From contig JANRKD010000013.1 of the NCBI GenBank assembly GCA_033763655.1, positions 1 through 60,542 on the forward strand: a stretch of DNA of 60,542 bases, read 5' to 3'. The notes beneath the pieces are model-generated. The model worked only from the letters and a program-made list of their open reading frames with translations, had not been told where the DNA came from and did no database searches. Each line of letters begins with the position of its first letter. Position 1 is the stretch's first letter. The stretch is from QFOX01 sp033763655 (GTDB lineage Bacteria > Pseudomonadota > Alphaproteobacteria > Rickettsiales > UBA3002). The position numbers and the translations under genes are program-made. Shown here in pieces: positions 51,545-60,542 of the stretch.

Positions 51545-51880
51545 TTCACCAATTCAAAATGTGATTTTGCGTTAGCTTGCGTGTTAGTCGCGTGAATATA
51601 TTAAAGGCACGGTTTGCTACAGTTAATTTATTGCTACGACGTTTTATTCATGTGCATTGCCCTTGCATCGATGCTTCCCATCGGATGTGCGGGCACTCGT
51701 CGGAGAGGGGGCTCTGCCGGTAAGGGCGGTGGCGTGGCTGAGCAGCGCGGCAAAGCGCGGGCGATTCGTGACGCGCGGGCAACAATGGCGTAAAACTGCT
51801 GCGCTATGTCGGATTACACTGGCACGCGGGGCAAAATCCGCTAGATTGGAATCCCACAGACGTAGCGGAATGGCGTATCC
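51545..51880 (+). other. Gene-free stretch before motA
   Basis: 336 nt without a convincing gene. TTGCGT (51577-51582), 16 nt, TATTAA (51599-51604) could be a promoter. The short frames here have no family features. No flagellar sigma-28 or sigma-54 promoter of good quality was seen, and none of the heptad repeats. Confidence 0.35.
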
Positions 51881-52750
51881 ATGCTCGGAATTATTGGTAT
51901 AGTTGTTGTTTTCGCGATGGTTTTCGGCAGCTACGTCATGTCTGGCGGGAAGTTTGCCATCATCGCGCATGCTGCACCGCACGAGTTCATGGCGATTGGC
52001 GGGGCGGCGGTCGGGGCCTTCCTGCTCGCCAACAAGGGCAATGTGGTCAAAGGCGCGCTGAAGGATGTTGGTAAATCCTTCAAAGGCCCGAAATGGAAAG
52101 CGCAGGACTATAAAGACTTGTTGGCGCTGCTGTTTGTGATTTTAAAGCTGGTACGCACCAAAGGCATGGTCGCGCTTGAGCAGCATATCGAGAATCCCGA
52201 GCAATCGGCGATTTTCCAGCAATACCCGAAAATCCTCCACGACCATTTCGCGGTGGAGTTTATCTGCGACACGTTGCGGATGGTGACCATGAACTTCGAG
52301 GACCCGCACCAGCTCGAAGATATGATGGAAAAACAGCTGGAGAAACACCATCACGAATTGCTGGCCCCGGCGGGGGCGATCCAGACCATGGCCGACGGTA
52401 TTCCGGCGCTGGGCATTGTGGCGGCGGTGCTTGGGGTGATTAAAACCATGGGCAGCATCAGCGAGCCGGTGGAAATTCTCGGGGCGCTGATTGGCGGGGC
52501 GCTGGTGGGCACGTTCCTCGGGGTGTTTCTCGCCTATGGGCTGGTCGGGCCGATTGCCTCGAAGCTCAATCAGATTTACGATCAGGATCACTTGTTCTAT
52601 ATGATTATCAAGGCGGTGTTGGTCTCGCACCTGCAGGGCAACGCGCCGCAGGTTTCCGTCGAGATTGGCCGGGGCAACATCCCGACTGCCTACCAGCCGA
52701 AATTCTCGGAAATGGAACAGATGCTCGGTGAGCTGCCCGCCGCAACGTAA
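51881..52750 (+). CDS. motA: Flagellar motor stator protein MotA
   Basis: 289 residues. Four membrane helices (first MLGIIGIVVVFAMVFGSYVM; pair at about 185-245), large cytoplasmic loop with DPHQLEDMMEKQLEKHHHEL, and GIVAAVLGVIKTMGSI with the conserved Pro/Gly region. Proton-conducting stator with MotB, 9 nt downstream. Confidence 0.96.
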   Translation: MLGIIGIVVVFAMVFGSYVMSGGKFAIIAHAAPHEFMAIGGAAVGAFLLANKGNVVKGALKDVGKSFKGPKWKAQDYKDLLALLFVILKLVRTKGMVALEQHIENPEQSAIFQQYPKILHDHFAVEFICDTLRMVTMNFEDPHQLEDMMEKQLEKHHHELLAPAGAIQTMADGIPALGIVAAVLGVIKTMGSISEPVEILGALIGGALVGTFLGVFLAYGLVGPIASKLNQIYDQDHLFYMIIKAVLVSHLQGNAPQVSVEIGRGNIPTAYQPKFSEMEQMLGELPAAT

Positions 52751-52759
52751 GGAATCCCC

Positions 52760-53728
52760 ATGAGCGCGAGCAAGGACAAGGAAGAGAAGAAACGTCCGAT
52801 TATCATCAAAAAAATCAAGAAGGGCGGGCACGGCCACCATGGGGGCGCCTGGAAGGTCGCCTACGCCGACTTTGTGACGGCGATGATGGCGTTTTTTCTG
52901 CTGCTGTGGCTGCTGTCGACTTCGTCGAAAGAAACACTGCAAGGGCTGTCGGAATATTTTACGCCGACACAGGGGATTAAGGACAGTCAGGGGATCGGCT
53001 TCAAGGGTGGCATTGCCCCCACCACCGAAGGGGCGGCGAAAGGCAATAAGTCCGACCCGGCGATTGTGAACGGCTACACCCCGAGCGGCATCGTCGCCGA
53101 TGACCCCGACAAGAAATCCAAGGAAGAGTCGGAGATGGACGACAATCTCTTCAAATCGGGCGCGGATGCGATTACGCAGGCCTTCAGCCAGGATGCGGCC
53201 TTAAAGCAGTATTCCGAGAATATCACCGTCACCCAGACCCCCGAGGGGCTGCGGATTGACATCACCGACACCGATAAGTTCGCGATGTTTGAGCGTTCGG
53301 GGGCGGGCCTCACCGACCATGGGCGCATTATCCTCAGCAAAATGGCGACCCTCATCGAGAAAATGCCTAACCTGATGGCAATTTACGGCCATACGGACGC
53401 GTCGCCCACCGAGGCAGGCAAGGCGGAATATAGCAACTGGGAGCTTTCCGCCGACCGCGCGCAAAGCGCCCGGCGCTTCCTCACCCGCTCGGGGGTTGAG
53501 GCGGAACGCACCAAAAAAGTGACGGGGATGGCCGACCGCGAATTATTCACCCCGAGCGAGCCGCGCGGGCCGAAAAACCGCCGAATTTCACTGGTGATGC
53601 TGCGCGGATCACACATCCTGATACCGGATTCCGCCGTGCCGCCGAGTGCGGTGCTCGACAACCCGAAGCCGCCGGCAGGCCCGGATGCGGCGCCGGTGAC
53701 CGCGCCTGCCCCGGCAGCGGCGCACTAG
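52760..53728 (+). CDS. motB: Flagellar motor stator protein MotB
   Basis: 322 residues. GGHGHHGGAWKVAYADFVTA then a membrane helix MMAFFLLLWLLSTS; the Asp in YADF is the proton site. OmpA-like peptidoglycan-binding domain at about 165-290 (YGHTDASPTEAGKAEYSNWE, LSADRAQSARRFL). Pro/Ala tail. No other flagellar genes nearby. Confidence 0.96.
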   Translation: MSASKDKEEKKRPIIIKKIKKGGHGHHGGAWKVAYADFVTAMMAFFLLLWLLSTSSKETLQGLSEYFTPTQGIKDSQGIGFKGGIAPTTEGAAKGNKSDPAIVNGYTPSGIVADDPDKKSKEESEMDDNLFKSGADAITQAFSQDAALKQYSENITVTQTPEGLRIDITDTDKFAMFERSGAGLTDHGRIILSKMATLIEKMPNLMAIYGHTDASPTEAGKAEYSNWELSADRAQSARRFLTRSGVEAERTKKVTGMADRELFTPSEPRGPKNRRISLVMLRGSHILIPDSAVPPSAVLDNPKPPAGPDAAPVTAPAPAAAH

Positions 53729-53807
53729 AGTCTTCCTTTGCTGGGGGGGCAATTGCGTGACCACTCGGTTATGCAACATTTGCCCCGTCATCGCGGCGCT
53801 GAAAAAT

Positions 53808-53990
53808 CCCCCCACCGAAACGCTTCAAGGAGCGTTTCGACTCCCCCGCAAGGGGGGAGTGGGAGGAATTGCCACGGGGAGAGTATAGTCGCCAGTCGCC
53901 AGCGGGGGAGTCTTCCCCTCCCGCAGGCGGGAGGGGGCGACTCCCCTCGCTTTCTTCCTTCGCTGGCTACCGGCTACTGGCTACTGGCTA
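53808..53990. repeat. Composite repeat 3 (after motB)
   Basis: 53808-53895 is about the same block as 23234-23320: CACCGAAACGCTT, AAGGAGCGTTTCGACTCCCC, a CCCCCGCAAGGGGGGAG hairpin, CACGGGGAGAGTATAGTCGC. Then CCCTCCCGCAGGCGGGAGGGG (53920-53940) and TACTGGC heptads (53964-53990). A short version of the giant elements. Lies between convergent genes and may end both transcripts. Confidence 0.8.
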
Positions 53991-54004
53991 CCCCTCGGCC
54001 CCCT

Positions 54005-54739
54005 TCAGCCTGCCACAGGGGTCTGAATGCAGCGTACGGGGACAATGAAATTGCGGGCATTGTCGCGCAGGATACCGTCGCCATAAGCGATATTACCGCT
54101 TACGGATTCATAGAAATGGACGCGGTGTTCGCGCAGGAAATCCTGCAGGGCGGCCAGGGTAATGGCGACATCCGCGCGGCCAATCGCCTCACCGACCGGC
54201 TGGCCGCGGCTGTCGGCGTGGTAGGTGAGGGCGGTGCCCGAAATCACCGCGATGACATGGCCGTTGCCGTCGAGCACCGGGCCGCCGGAATTGCCCTGTG
54301 CGGCGACGCTCGACAACTGGATGAAGTTTTCCTCAGCCGCCGGGCCTTTGAGGCTTCGGATACGGGTTTTTTTGAAGACATACTGGCCGCTGGCGCCCGC
54401 CTGCCCGGGGTAGCCCATGACCACGACTTCGTCGCCCACGCGCAGCTCGGCGATGTTCCAGCGCAGCGGGGCGGTATAGGGGCTGATATAGGCGGTTTTG
54501 AGGACGGCGAGGTCGTGTGCGGCGTCGGTGGCGACAAGGCGGGCCTGTTCCTCGCCCTTGGCGGTTAAAATCGAAATTGCCTTACAGTCGGTGACGACAT
54601 GGGCGTTGGTGACGACATGCCCCTCGTTGTTGATGACGAAGCCCGTGCCCGAGGAAACGCGGTAATAGGTGGTCTGCTGGGCATGCAGGGGCAGGGCGAG
54701 GGCGAGCAGCAGGGCGAGGGCGGGCAGGGCGTGGCGCAT
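54005..54739 (-). CDS. Exported trypsin-like serine protease
   Basis: 244 residues. Signal peptide (MRHALPALALLLALALPLHA). Catalytic triad visible: His in VTNAHVVTD, Asp in AAHDLAVLK, Ser in AAQGNSGGPVLDG. DegP/HtrA-type protease domain but no PDZ domain. Periplasmic quality control is plausible. Confidence 0.9.
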   Translation of the reverse strand: MRHALPALALLLALALPLHAQQTTYYRVSSGTGFVINNEGHVVTNAHVVTDCKAISILTAKGEEQARLVATDAAHDLAVLKTAYISPYTAPLRWNIAELRVGDEVVVMGYPGQAGASGQYVFKKTRIRSLKGPAAEENFIQLSSVAAQGNSGGPVLDGNGHVIAVISGTALTYHADSRGQPVGEAIGRADVAITLAALQDFLREHRVHFYESVSGNIAYGDGILRDNARNFIVPVRCIQTPVAG

Positions 54740-54775
54740 GGAGCGATTACAGCATAAAACGGGCCTTATGGCCAG

Positions 54776-55441
54776 CTATCGCTGCGGCGTCCCGAGAGAG
54801 TTTTCTGTGGAGTGGCGCGCAAGCATACGGTCATTTTCGGCCTGCTCGCGAAAACCTTCGGCGCGCACCTGACGTCGTTGGTTGCCAAGCTCCAGCATTA
54901 CCTCGTTATGCAGAATTGCCTGATGTTCCTTATCGGTAGCAAGGATGAGAGCCGAAGGGGTCGGTACCTGATCATAGGAAAGATGCTCGTCAAAGACCTG
55001 ATATGCATGGAGCGGCAGGTGAAATTTCTGACTGAGTGCATCGATAAATGGATCGGAGATCAAGGCAAAGTCCTTGCCGCCTTGATCATACAGGGTTGTT
55101 GCAGGGTCGAAGGCCCCGCGGTCAAGCCAGAGCACCAGCGCTTTCGTGCCAAGAAACGGCTTGAATGCGGCAGAATCCGGCACTCCTGTCGGAAGTGAGT
55201 TTTCTTCAAGAAATTGAAAAAACCTGTCCGCTTCCTGGTTGTTAATGCTTTGAACCACTGGTTCAGGTAAGTGCAGCAGGCAGTAACCTCGCGCATCCTC
55301 GGGGATTTCGACGGGTTGCCCAAGCCGTGGCACATGCTGCATCACATCGCGGATAACGCGGTCACGCGCGGCTTCGGCGCCACCGACCAACCCTCGCCAG
55401 TAACCTCGCGACAGTTTCTCGCCTGGGCGGCGGTCTGCCAT
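54776..55441 (-). CDS. Unknown protein coupled to clpA
   Basis: 221 residues from ATG 55441, which overlaps the clpA stop (TGATG); a GTG one codon earlier is possible. Not recognised. Soluble, mixed alpha/beta (GTKALVLWLDRGAFDPATTL, FALISDPFIDALSQKFHLPL), no signal peptide. Tight coupling suggests it acts with, or is a substrate adaptor of, ClpA; this is inference. Confidence 0.65.
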   Translation of the reverse strand: MADRRPGEKLSRGYWRGLVGGAEAARDRVIRDVMQHVPRLGQPVEIPEDARGYCLLHLPEPVVQSINNQEADRFFQFLEENSLPTGVPDSAAFKPFLGTKALVLWLDRGAFDPATTLYDQGGKDFALISDPFIDALSQKFHLPLHAYQVFDEHLSYDQVPTPSALILATDKEHQAILHNEVMLELGNQRRQVRAEGFREQAENDRMLARHSTENSLGTPQR

Positions 55442-57788
55442 CACCCCACCAACTCGCCATCATCGGCTGATTGGCGCGCTTTGCCTTTCGGCTTGCTGGT
55501 GGCGTAGGTGAAGGTGAGCGCGTCGTCGCTCACCCCGATAGTGACGGTGCCGCCCTTGCTGAGTTTGCCAAACAGCACTTCCTCGGCGAGGGGTTTCTTG
55601 ATTTTATCGGCAATCAGGCGGGCGAGGGGGCGGGCGCCCATGGCCTTGTCGTAGCCCTTATCCGCGAGCCATTCGCGCGCCGGTTCGGTGAGGTGGATGG
55701 CGACGTTGCGCTCGCTCAACTGCGATTCGAGGCGGGCGATGAACTTGTTCACCACATGCCCGACCACTTCGAGATCGAGATGGTCAAAGCCGATAATCGC
55801 ATCGAGGCGGTTGCGGAATTCGGGCGTGAACAGCTTGGTCATCGCCTCTTTGTCCTCGCCTTTGCGGTCTTCGCGGGTGAAGCCGACGGCGGCGCGCGCC
55901 GCATCCGCCGCACCGATATTGCTGGTCATGATAAGGATGGCATTGCGGAAATTCACCTGTTTGCCGTTCTGGTCGGTCAGGCGGCCATAATCCATCACCT
56001 GCAGCAGGATGTTGAAGACGTCCGGATGCGCTTTCTCGATTTCGTCGAGCAGGATGACGGCGTAGGGGGTTTTATCGACCGCATCGGTCAACTGGCCGCC
56101 CTGGTCGAAGCCGACATAGCCCGGAGGCGCGCCGATTAGGCCGCTGACCGAGTGTTTCTCCATATATTCCGACATGTCGAAGCGCACCAACTCCATGCCG
56201 AGCGTTTTGGCCAGCGCCAGCGCCACTTCGGTTTTGCCGACGCCGGTTGGCCCGGTGAACAGGTAGCTACCCATCGGCTTGGCATCGTCGCGCAGGCCAG
56301 CACGCGCCATTTTGACGGCGGCGGCCAGCTCGGTGATGGCTTTATCCTGTCCGAAAACCGTGAGTTTGAGGTTCTTTTCGAGGTTCTTCAACTGGTCGGC
56401 ATCGTCGAGCGAGACCGTTTTGCTCGGCATGCGCGCCATTTTTGCGACGACATCCTCGATCTCGCGCACGGTGATGGTTTTTTTGCGTTTAGCCTCGGGC
56501 AGCAGCATTTGTGCGGCGCCAGCCTCGTCGATGACGTCAATCGCCTTGTCGGGCAGCTTGCGATCGTGGATGTAACGCGCCGAAAGCTCGACGGCGGCCT
56601 CAATCGCGGCAGGCAGGAACCGTACCTTGTGGTGTTCCTCGTAGTAGGGTTTGAGGCCGCGCAGGATTTTAATGCTGTCCTCGACGCTGGGTTCCATGAC
56701 ATCGATTTTCTGGAAGCGACGTGCGAGCGCGCGGTCTTTCTCGATGGTGGTGTTGTATTCCTTGTGCGTGGTGCTGCCCAGACAGCGCAGGCTGCCGCGC
56801 GCGAGGGCGGGCTTGAGCAGGTTGGCCGCATCGAGCGCGCCGCCGCTGGTGCTGCCGGCACCGATGATGGTATGGATTTCATCGATGAACAGCACCGCAC
56901 CGGGCAGTTTCTCGATGGATTTAATCACCGCTTTCATGCGTTCCTCAAAGTCGCCACGGTAGCGGGTGCCTGCCAGCAAGCTGCCCATATCGAGCGAGAA
57001 AATGACCGCATTGCGCAATACCTGCGGCACCTCGCCCCGGGTGATGCGCAGGGCCAGCCCTTCGGCGATGGCCGTTTACCGACACCGGCTTCCCCCACCA
57101 GCAGCGGGTTGTTCTTGGTGCGGCGGCAAAGGATTTGCACCGTGCGTTCGATTTCATTCTCGCGGCCGATAAGAATGTCGGTTTTTCCGGTCTGCGCTTT
57201 TTTGTTGAGGTTGACGCAATAGAGATGCAGCGGATCCTTGCTCTCCTTCTCCTCGTTGCCGGATTTGGCCTCCCGTTCGGCGGTGTAGCGGATGGAGCCG
57301 TCGTCCATTTCCTGCTCGCCATGGTCGCGCGGCAGGGCAACACGGGTCAGGTCGCCGTATTTGACGATGCCGTGGCTGATGTAATTGACAATATCGAGCC
57401 GCGAGACGTCCTGCTCCTGCAGGAAGAACACCGCGTGCGATTCGCGTTCGGAAAACAGGGCAACCAGCACGTTCGAGCCGGTCACTTCGTGCTTGCCCGC
57501 CGATTGGACATGAATGGCGGCGCGGTGGATGACTCGCTGGAACCCTGCCGTTGGGCGCGCTTCCTCGACGTGATCGACGACCAGCGTTGCCAGTTCGTTG
57601 TCCATGAAGTCAAGCAGCGAGCGTTTGAGATCGCCGAGGTTAACACCCACGCCGCGTAGTACGGGCGAGGCGTCCGCATCCTCGGTCAGGGCCAGCAGCA
57701 GATGCTCCAGCGTGGCGTATTCGTGGCGCTGCTTCTTAGCCAGCTCAAGGGCGGTGCGGATGGTATTTTCGAGGTTGTGCGAAATCAT
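55441..57788 (-). pseudogene. clpA: ATP-dependent Clp protease ATPase subunit ClpA, one-base frameshift
   Basis: Joined, the two frames give about 782 residues of ordinary ClpA: Clp-N double repeat (1-150), first AAA+ domain, and second AAA+ domain with FTGPTGVGKTEVALALAKTL. In the first Walker A the frame breaks: minus strand reads GGTAAACGGCC where GGTAAAACGGCC would encode GKTA. Frame 1 runs from 57788 to about 57075, frame 2 from there to 55441. Everything else is conserved, so a sequencing or assembly error at an A-run is likelier than decay. Confidence 0.85.
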
Positions 57789-57802
57789 GGTTTTCTCTTG
57801 TT

Positions 57803-58144
57803 CTAGGAGTCTGGTTCAAGAGTGCACTGGAGCGGATAATCGTTGATCCGTGCATGTTCCATGACCTGATCCACCTTGGTTTCCGCCACATCCCGGGTGT
57901 AAATCCCGGCGAGGGCCGCGCCTTTCTGATGCACTTCAAGCATCACATGCAGCGCGTCGGTGTGGGGTTTATGGAAAATCTGTTCCAGCACCATCACCAC
58001 AAAATCCATCGGCGTATAGTCATCGTTCAGCAGGATCACCTTCATCATCGGCGGGCGTTTGGTTTTTACCTGTGGCTGGGCAACAAGTACGCCGCCCTCG
58101 CTTTCAGTATGACCGCCCGCGCCACCGCGCTCTGGTTCACCCAT
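57803..58144 (-). CDS. clpS: ClpS adaptor
   Basis: 113 residues from ATG 58144; the frame extends up to 58234, with other ATGs at 58198, and no candidate has a strong ribosome site. Core: MMKVILLNDDYTPMDFVVMV and GAALAGIYTRDVAETKVDQV. Delivers N-degron substrates to ClpA, the next gene 14 nt downstream. Confidence 0.92.
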   Translation of the reverse strand: MGEPERGGAGGHTESEGGVLVAQPQVKTKRPPMMKVILLNDDYTPMDFVVMVLEQIFHKPHTDALHVMLEVHQKGAALAGIYTRDVAETKVDQVMEHARINDYPLQCTLEPDS

Positions 58145-58464
58145 ACAGCAGGGACGGTTGGAGTGGGAAAGGAACTGATCAAGGAAACCCTCATCCATCC
58201 GCCTATCCACCGCTGTACAACTCCAATATCGCATAGAATCCCTAATCTTCCGTTAATGCCCGAAACAAAACGTATTTCAGGGGTGTGAATATGTTCCCGG
58301 CACACTATAGGGCGGAAAAACAGGGGCGTCGAGGCGCATGTGCCGGAAGCGGAAAAAACGCACCATCACCTCCGCTAAAAAAACAGCGGCGAATCAGCGT
58401 GGCTGCCGACAATCAGGCCCGCCTGTGTGTGCGTAAGCAGGCAACGGGCGTATTTCCAGAGCGC

Positions 58465-58704
58465 TTATTTTTTCCAGAATGGTTTGCCGATATTGATATT
58501 CTCCGGATCGGTGAGGGCGCCGGTAGTCGCGCCCACACCCGCACCGATGGCGGCTCCCGTCACGGGAGCGCCGACCGTCGAGCCGACTACCGCCCCGGCC
58601 CCGGCGCCAATCAGGCCGCCGCTGAGGGCGCGGTCTTCCTTGGTAGTGCCGCAGGCGGCAAGTGCCAGCAGCGATGCGAGCAAAACAACATGAAACTGTT
58701 TCAT
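58465..58704 (-). CDS. Small glycine-zipper lipoprotein
   Basis: 79 residues. Lipoprotein signal (MKQFHVVLLASLLALAAC, lipobox Cys at 18) then two glycine-zipper stretches (GGLIGAGAGAVVGSTVGAPV, GAAIGAGVGATTGALTD). Likely an outer-membrane lipoprotein of the YMGG/SlyB-like kind. AAGGAGG precedes ATG. Confidence 0.85.
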   Translation of the reverse strand: MKQFHVVLLASLLALAACGTTKEDRALSGGLIGAGAGAVVGSTVGAPVTGAAIGAGVGATTGALTDPENINIGKPFWKK

Positions 58705-58827
58705 AAGGCCTCCTTAGCGATAGGGGATGGCCTATCCTTATCCCCATGCGCAAAAAAATGCTACCGATGAAGCGTCGTCGCGTGGCCTGCATCCGCAGAT
58801 AAGGGCGAAAATGTGGCGGATTTGCGC

Positions 58828-58893
58828 CAATAAAATTATCTGTGCATTATTTTTATTTTCTTGGTTGACAGGGCGCGGCTTGTGCTATTATAA
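58828..58893 (+). promoter_or_regulatory. Strong promoter for isolated 23S rRNA
   Basis: TTGACA (58865-58870), 17 nt, TTATAA (58888-58893). An A/T-rich stretch just upstream (58828-58862) resembles an UP element, and the start region is GC-rich (CGCCC), as in stringently controlled rRNA promoters. Confidence 0.85.
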
Positions 58894-59435
58894 CGCCCAT
58901 CCCTTCGACGGGCTAACAAGCTTTTCCAAACAGTCCTTGACTGCCTGGAGCGCCTGAAATAACCTGTCGAACGCGAAAACGACTGAAGGCGCTTGCGCCG
59001 CAGAAACGAATCGCTGCTAAGTGAAAAGTGAATAGGTATCTACAACGCGCTTTATGTGTTGGGTCGAGCCAAAGCAGTATCAATGTCTAACCGACACTGC
59101 CACGATTCCAACCGACGCTTTGATAACGCGGGCCTCTGGCCCACCTGTCAAAGCGCACCATAAAGACGTTGATGCTGATTGTATCAAATTAGTTCGTACC
59201 AACACCGCAGGGAAGAATAGCCTGAGGGGCTTGGTTCCCTGACATGAAGTTCGAAGGCAGGAGTCGGTTTAACCGCAGCCTTACACTCGAGATGTCATTA
59301 AGGGGAATCCTGATTCCGAAAGTCTGTTTTGTTCTGTGCGTGGGGTGCATCATAAAGAATCAATCAAGCGCTAAAAATACTTACATTTCCTACTTTTACT
59401 CAAAAGTAGGTGATAATTAAGTAGATCATAGATCT
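58894..59435 (+). other. Leader of the 23S rRNA transcript
   Basis: About 540 nt between promoter and 23S with no 16S sequence, tRNA or credible reading frame. Two hairpins stand out: CGCTTTGA...GGGCC-TCT-GGCCC...TCAAAGCG (59116-59155) and CCTACTTTT-ACTC-AAAAGTAGG (59389-59410). They may serve processing by RNase III. Confidence 0.7.
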
Positions 59436-60542
59436 AGATAATTAGAGAAGGGCATATGGTGAATGCCTTGGTGGTAAGAGGCGATGAAGGACGTGTTACA
59501 CTGCGATAAGCTTCGGGGAGCTGTGAAAGAGCTTTGATCCGGAGATTTCCGAATGGGGAAACCCAACTCTGAATCCAGTTTACAGTATTTGGCGATAGGT
59601 GCGACGTCCCGTTTGGGGCGCGGATTATTTCGTCTAAATGCTGATATCTGGATTCATCAAGAGTTATAATATCCTGAATACATAGGGGTATTAAGCAAAC
59701 CCAGTGAATTGAAATATCTCAGTAGCTGGAGGAAAGGACATCAATTGAGACTCCGTTAGTAGTGACGAGCGAACGCGGATCAGGCCAGTAATAGAAGTGA
59801 TATAAGCGGAACCATCTGGAAAGTTGGGCCATAGAAGGGTGATAGCCCCGTACGCGTAAAACAACTTCTATTCTCGAGTAGGGCGGGACACGTGAAATCC
59901 TGTCTGAACATGGGGCGACCACGCTCCAAGCCTAAGTACTCCTTACCGACCGATAGTGAACCAGTACAGTGATGGAAAGGTGAAAAGCACCCCGACGAGG
60001 GGAGTGAAATAGTTCCTGAAACCGTATGCCTACAAGCAGTTGAAGGGGATTTAGTCCCTGACAGCGTACCTCTTGTATAATGGGTCAGCGACTTAGTGTG
60101 TGCAGCAAGCTTAAGCCGATAGGTGTAGGCGTAGCGAAAGCGAGTCTGAATAGGGCGACAAGTTGCACGTATTAGACCCGAAACGAGGTGATCTAGCCAT
60201 GGCCAGGCTGAAGGTTGGGTAACACCAGCTGGAGGGCCGAACACACTCCTGTTGAAAAAGTAGGTGATGAGCTGTGGTTAGGGGTGAAAGGCCAATCAAA
60301 CTTCGTAATAGCTGGTTCTCCGCGAAATATATTTAGGTATAGCCTCGAGCGAATACCGTGGGGGGTAGAGCACTGGATGGACTAGGGGGGCCCAAAGCCT
60401 TACCAAATCCAACCAAACTCCGAATACCCATGAGTACTACTCGGGAGCCAGACTGCGACAGCTAACTGCCGTAGTCGAGAGGGAAACAACCCAGACCTAC
60501 AGCTAAGGTCCCCAAATCAAGATTAAGTTGGGAAGCATGTGA
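59436..60542 (+). rRNA. rrl: 23S ribosomal RNA, 5' part
   Basis: Recognised by GGTGAATGCCTTGG, AGAGGCGATGAAGGACGTGT, TTTCCGAATGGGGAAACCC, GTAGGGCGGGACACGTGAAA, GTGAACCAGTACAGTGATGG, AGACCCGAAACGAGGTGATC and GAAACAACCCAGACCTACAG. Covers about the first 1150 positions of the E. coli molecule; the rest is outside. The 5' end is approximate. Helix 9 is expanded (59565-59665). Confidence 0.97.
59565..59665 (+). other. Helix 9 expansion in 23S rRNA
   Basis: After GGGGAAACCC, E. coli has a hairpin of about 25 nt. Here AACTCT-GAATCCAG (59565-59578) pairs with CTGGATTC-ATC-AAGAGTT (59648-59665) around about 70 nt of extra sequence. Helix 9 is the known place of intervening sequences in alphaproteobacteria, often cut out by RNase III. 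Confidence 0.6.

Noticed and set aside
51815..51840. TGGCAC followed by GC as a sigma-54 promoter for motA
   Set aside because: The GC of the -12 element is two bases too near; spacing does not fit.
59054..59242. Short frame in the rRNA leader and frames inside 23S
   Set aside because: They lie in non-coding leader or rRNA sequence.
59240..59270. GTTCGAA in the rRNA leader as a tRNA T-loop
   Set aside because: Flanking bases do not form a T-stem, and no D or anticodon arm is found upstream.

Overview
The window reads as a chromosomal piece of an alphaproteobacterium. The evidence is the uninterrupted tuf-S10-spc-alpha ribosomal block without rpmJ or infA, the SecY N-terminus MASAAE, an ATP12-type F1-ATPase chaperone in a rarA-crcB-rluC-ATP12 run, ppx/gppA next to rlmE, and the 23S rRNA sequence at the right end. 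The gene set (flagellar motor genes, arginine catabolism, glyoxylate shunt, propionyl-CoA carboxylase) points to a motile, metabolically capable cell. Genus or family cannot be fixed from the sequence alone.

Layout. 1-16865: end of tuf, then 26 ribosomal protein genes, secY, adk, rpoA, almost all on the plus strand. Between adk and rpsM lies a small foreign-looking insert: an orphan minus-strand gene, a brnT-brnA toxin-antitoxin pair and a 169-bp MITE-like palindrome. 17026-23157: an orphan, rarA-crcB-rluC-ATP12, pccB. 24045-31238: an orphan, aceA, pccA, an HD-GYP protein, maf, folE. 31333-43418: pentapeptide-repeat protein, ppx/gppA, rlmE, guaB (with two minus-strand orphans between them), mazEF-type module, rsmB, M23 peptidase-bactofilin, msrA, mgtE, tRNA-Leu(GAG). 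43548-51544: lipB and an arginine succinyltransferase operon in which an M20 hydrolase occupies the place of astE. 51881-58704: motA-motB, periplasmic trypsin-like protease, an unknown gene coupled to clpA, clpA (one-base frameshift), clpS, glycine-zipper lipoprotein. 58828-60542: a strong promoter and long leader that lead straight into 23S rRNA, with no 16S or tRNA between them.

The most unusual layer is non-coding. Many spacers, even inside the ribosomal operons, are filled with mirrored blocks of imperfect 7-nt tandem repeats (words such as GAGTCGA, CAGTAGC, GATTCAG, GATAACG, TAGTGCC). Six of these spacers share a second architecture: a near-perfect Shine-Dalgarno core, AAGGAGGRGTGA, 65-85 nt upstream of the start codon, and a CACTAA-like motif directly before an ATG that has no Shine-Dalgarno of its own. 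The GTGA of the core can pair with the TCAC before the ATG, so the distant ribosome-binding site could be brought next to the start. Much longer composite palindromes of the same repeat vocabulary fill the spacers after pccB, lipB and motB, and one related palindrome sits in frame inside lipB. A second novel signal is a shared direct-repeat motif, TGTGAC-A-RTTKTGTGA, in front of the minus-strand orphan genes.
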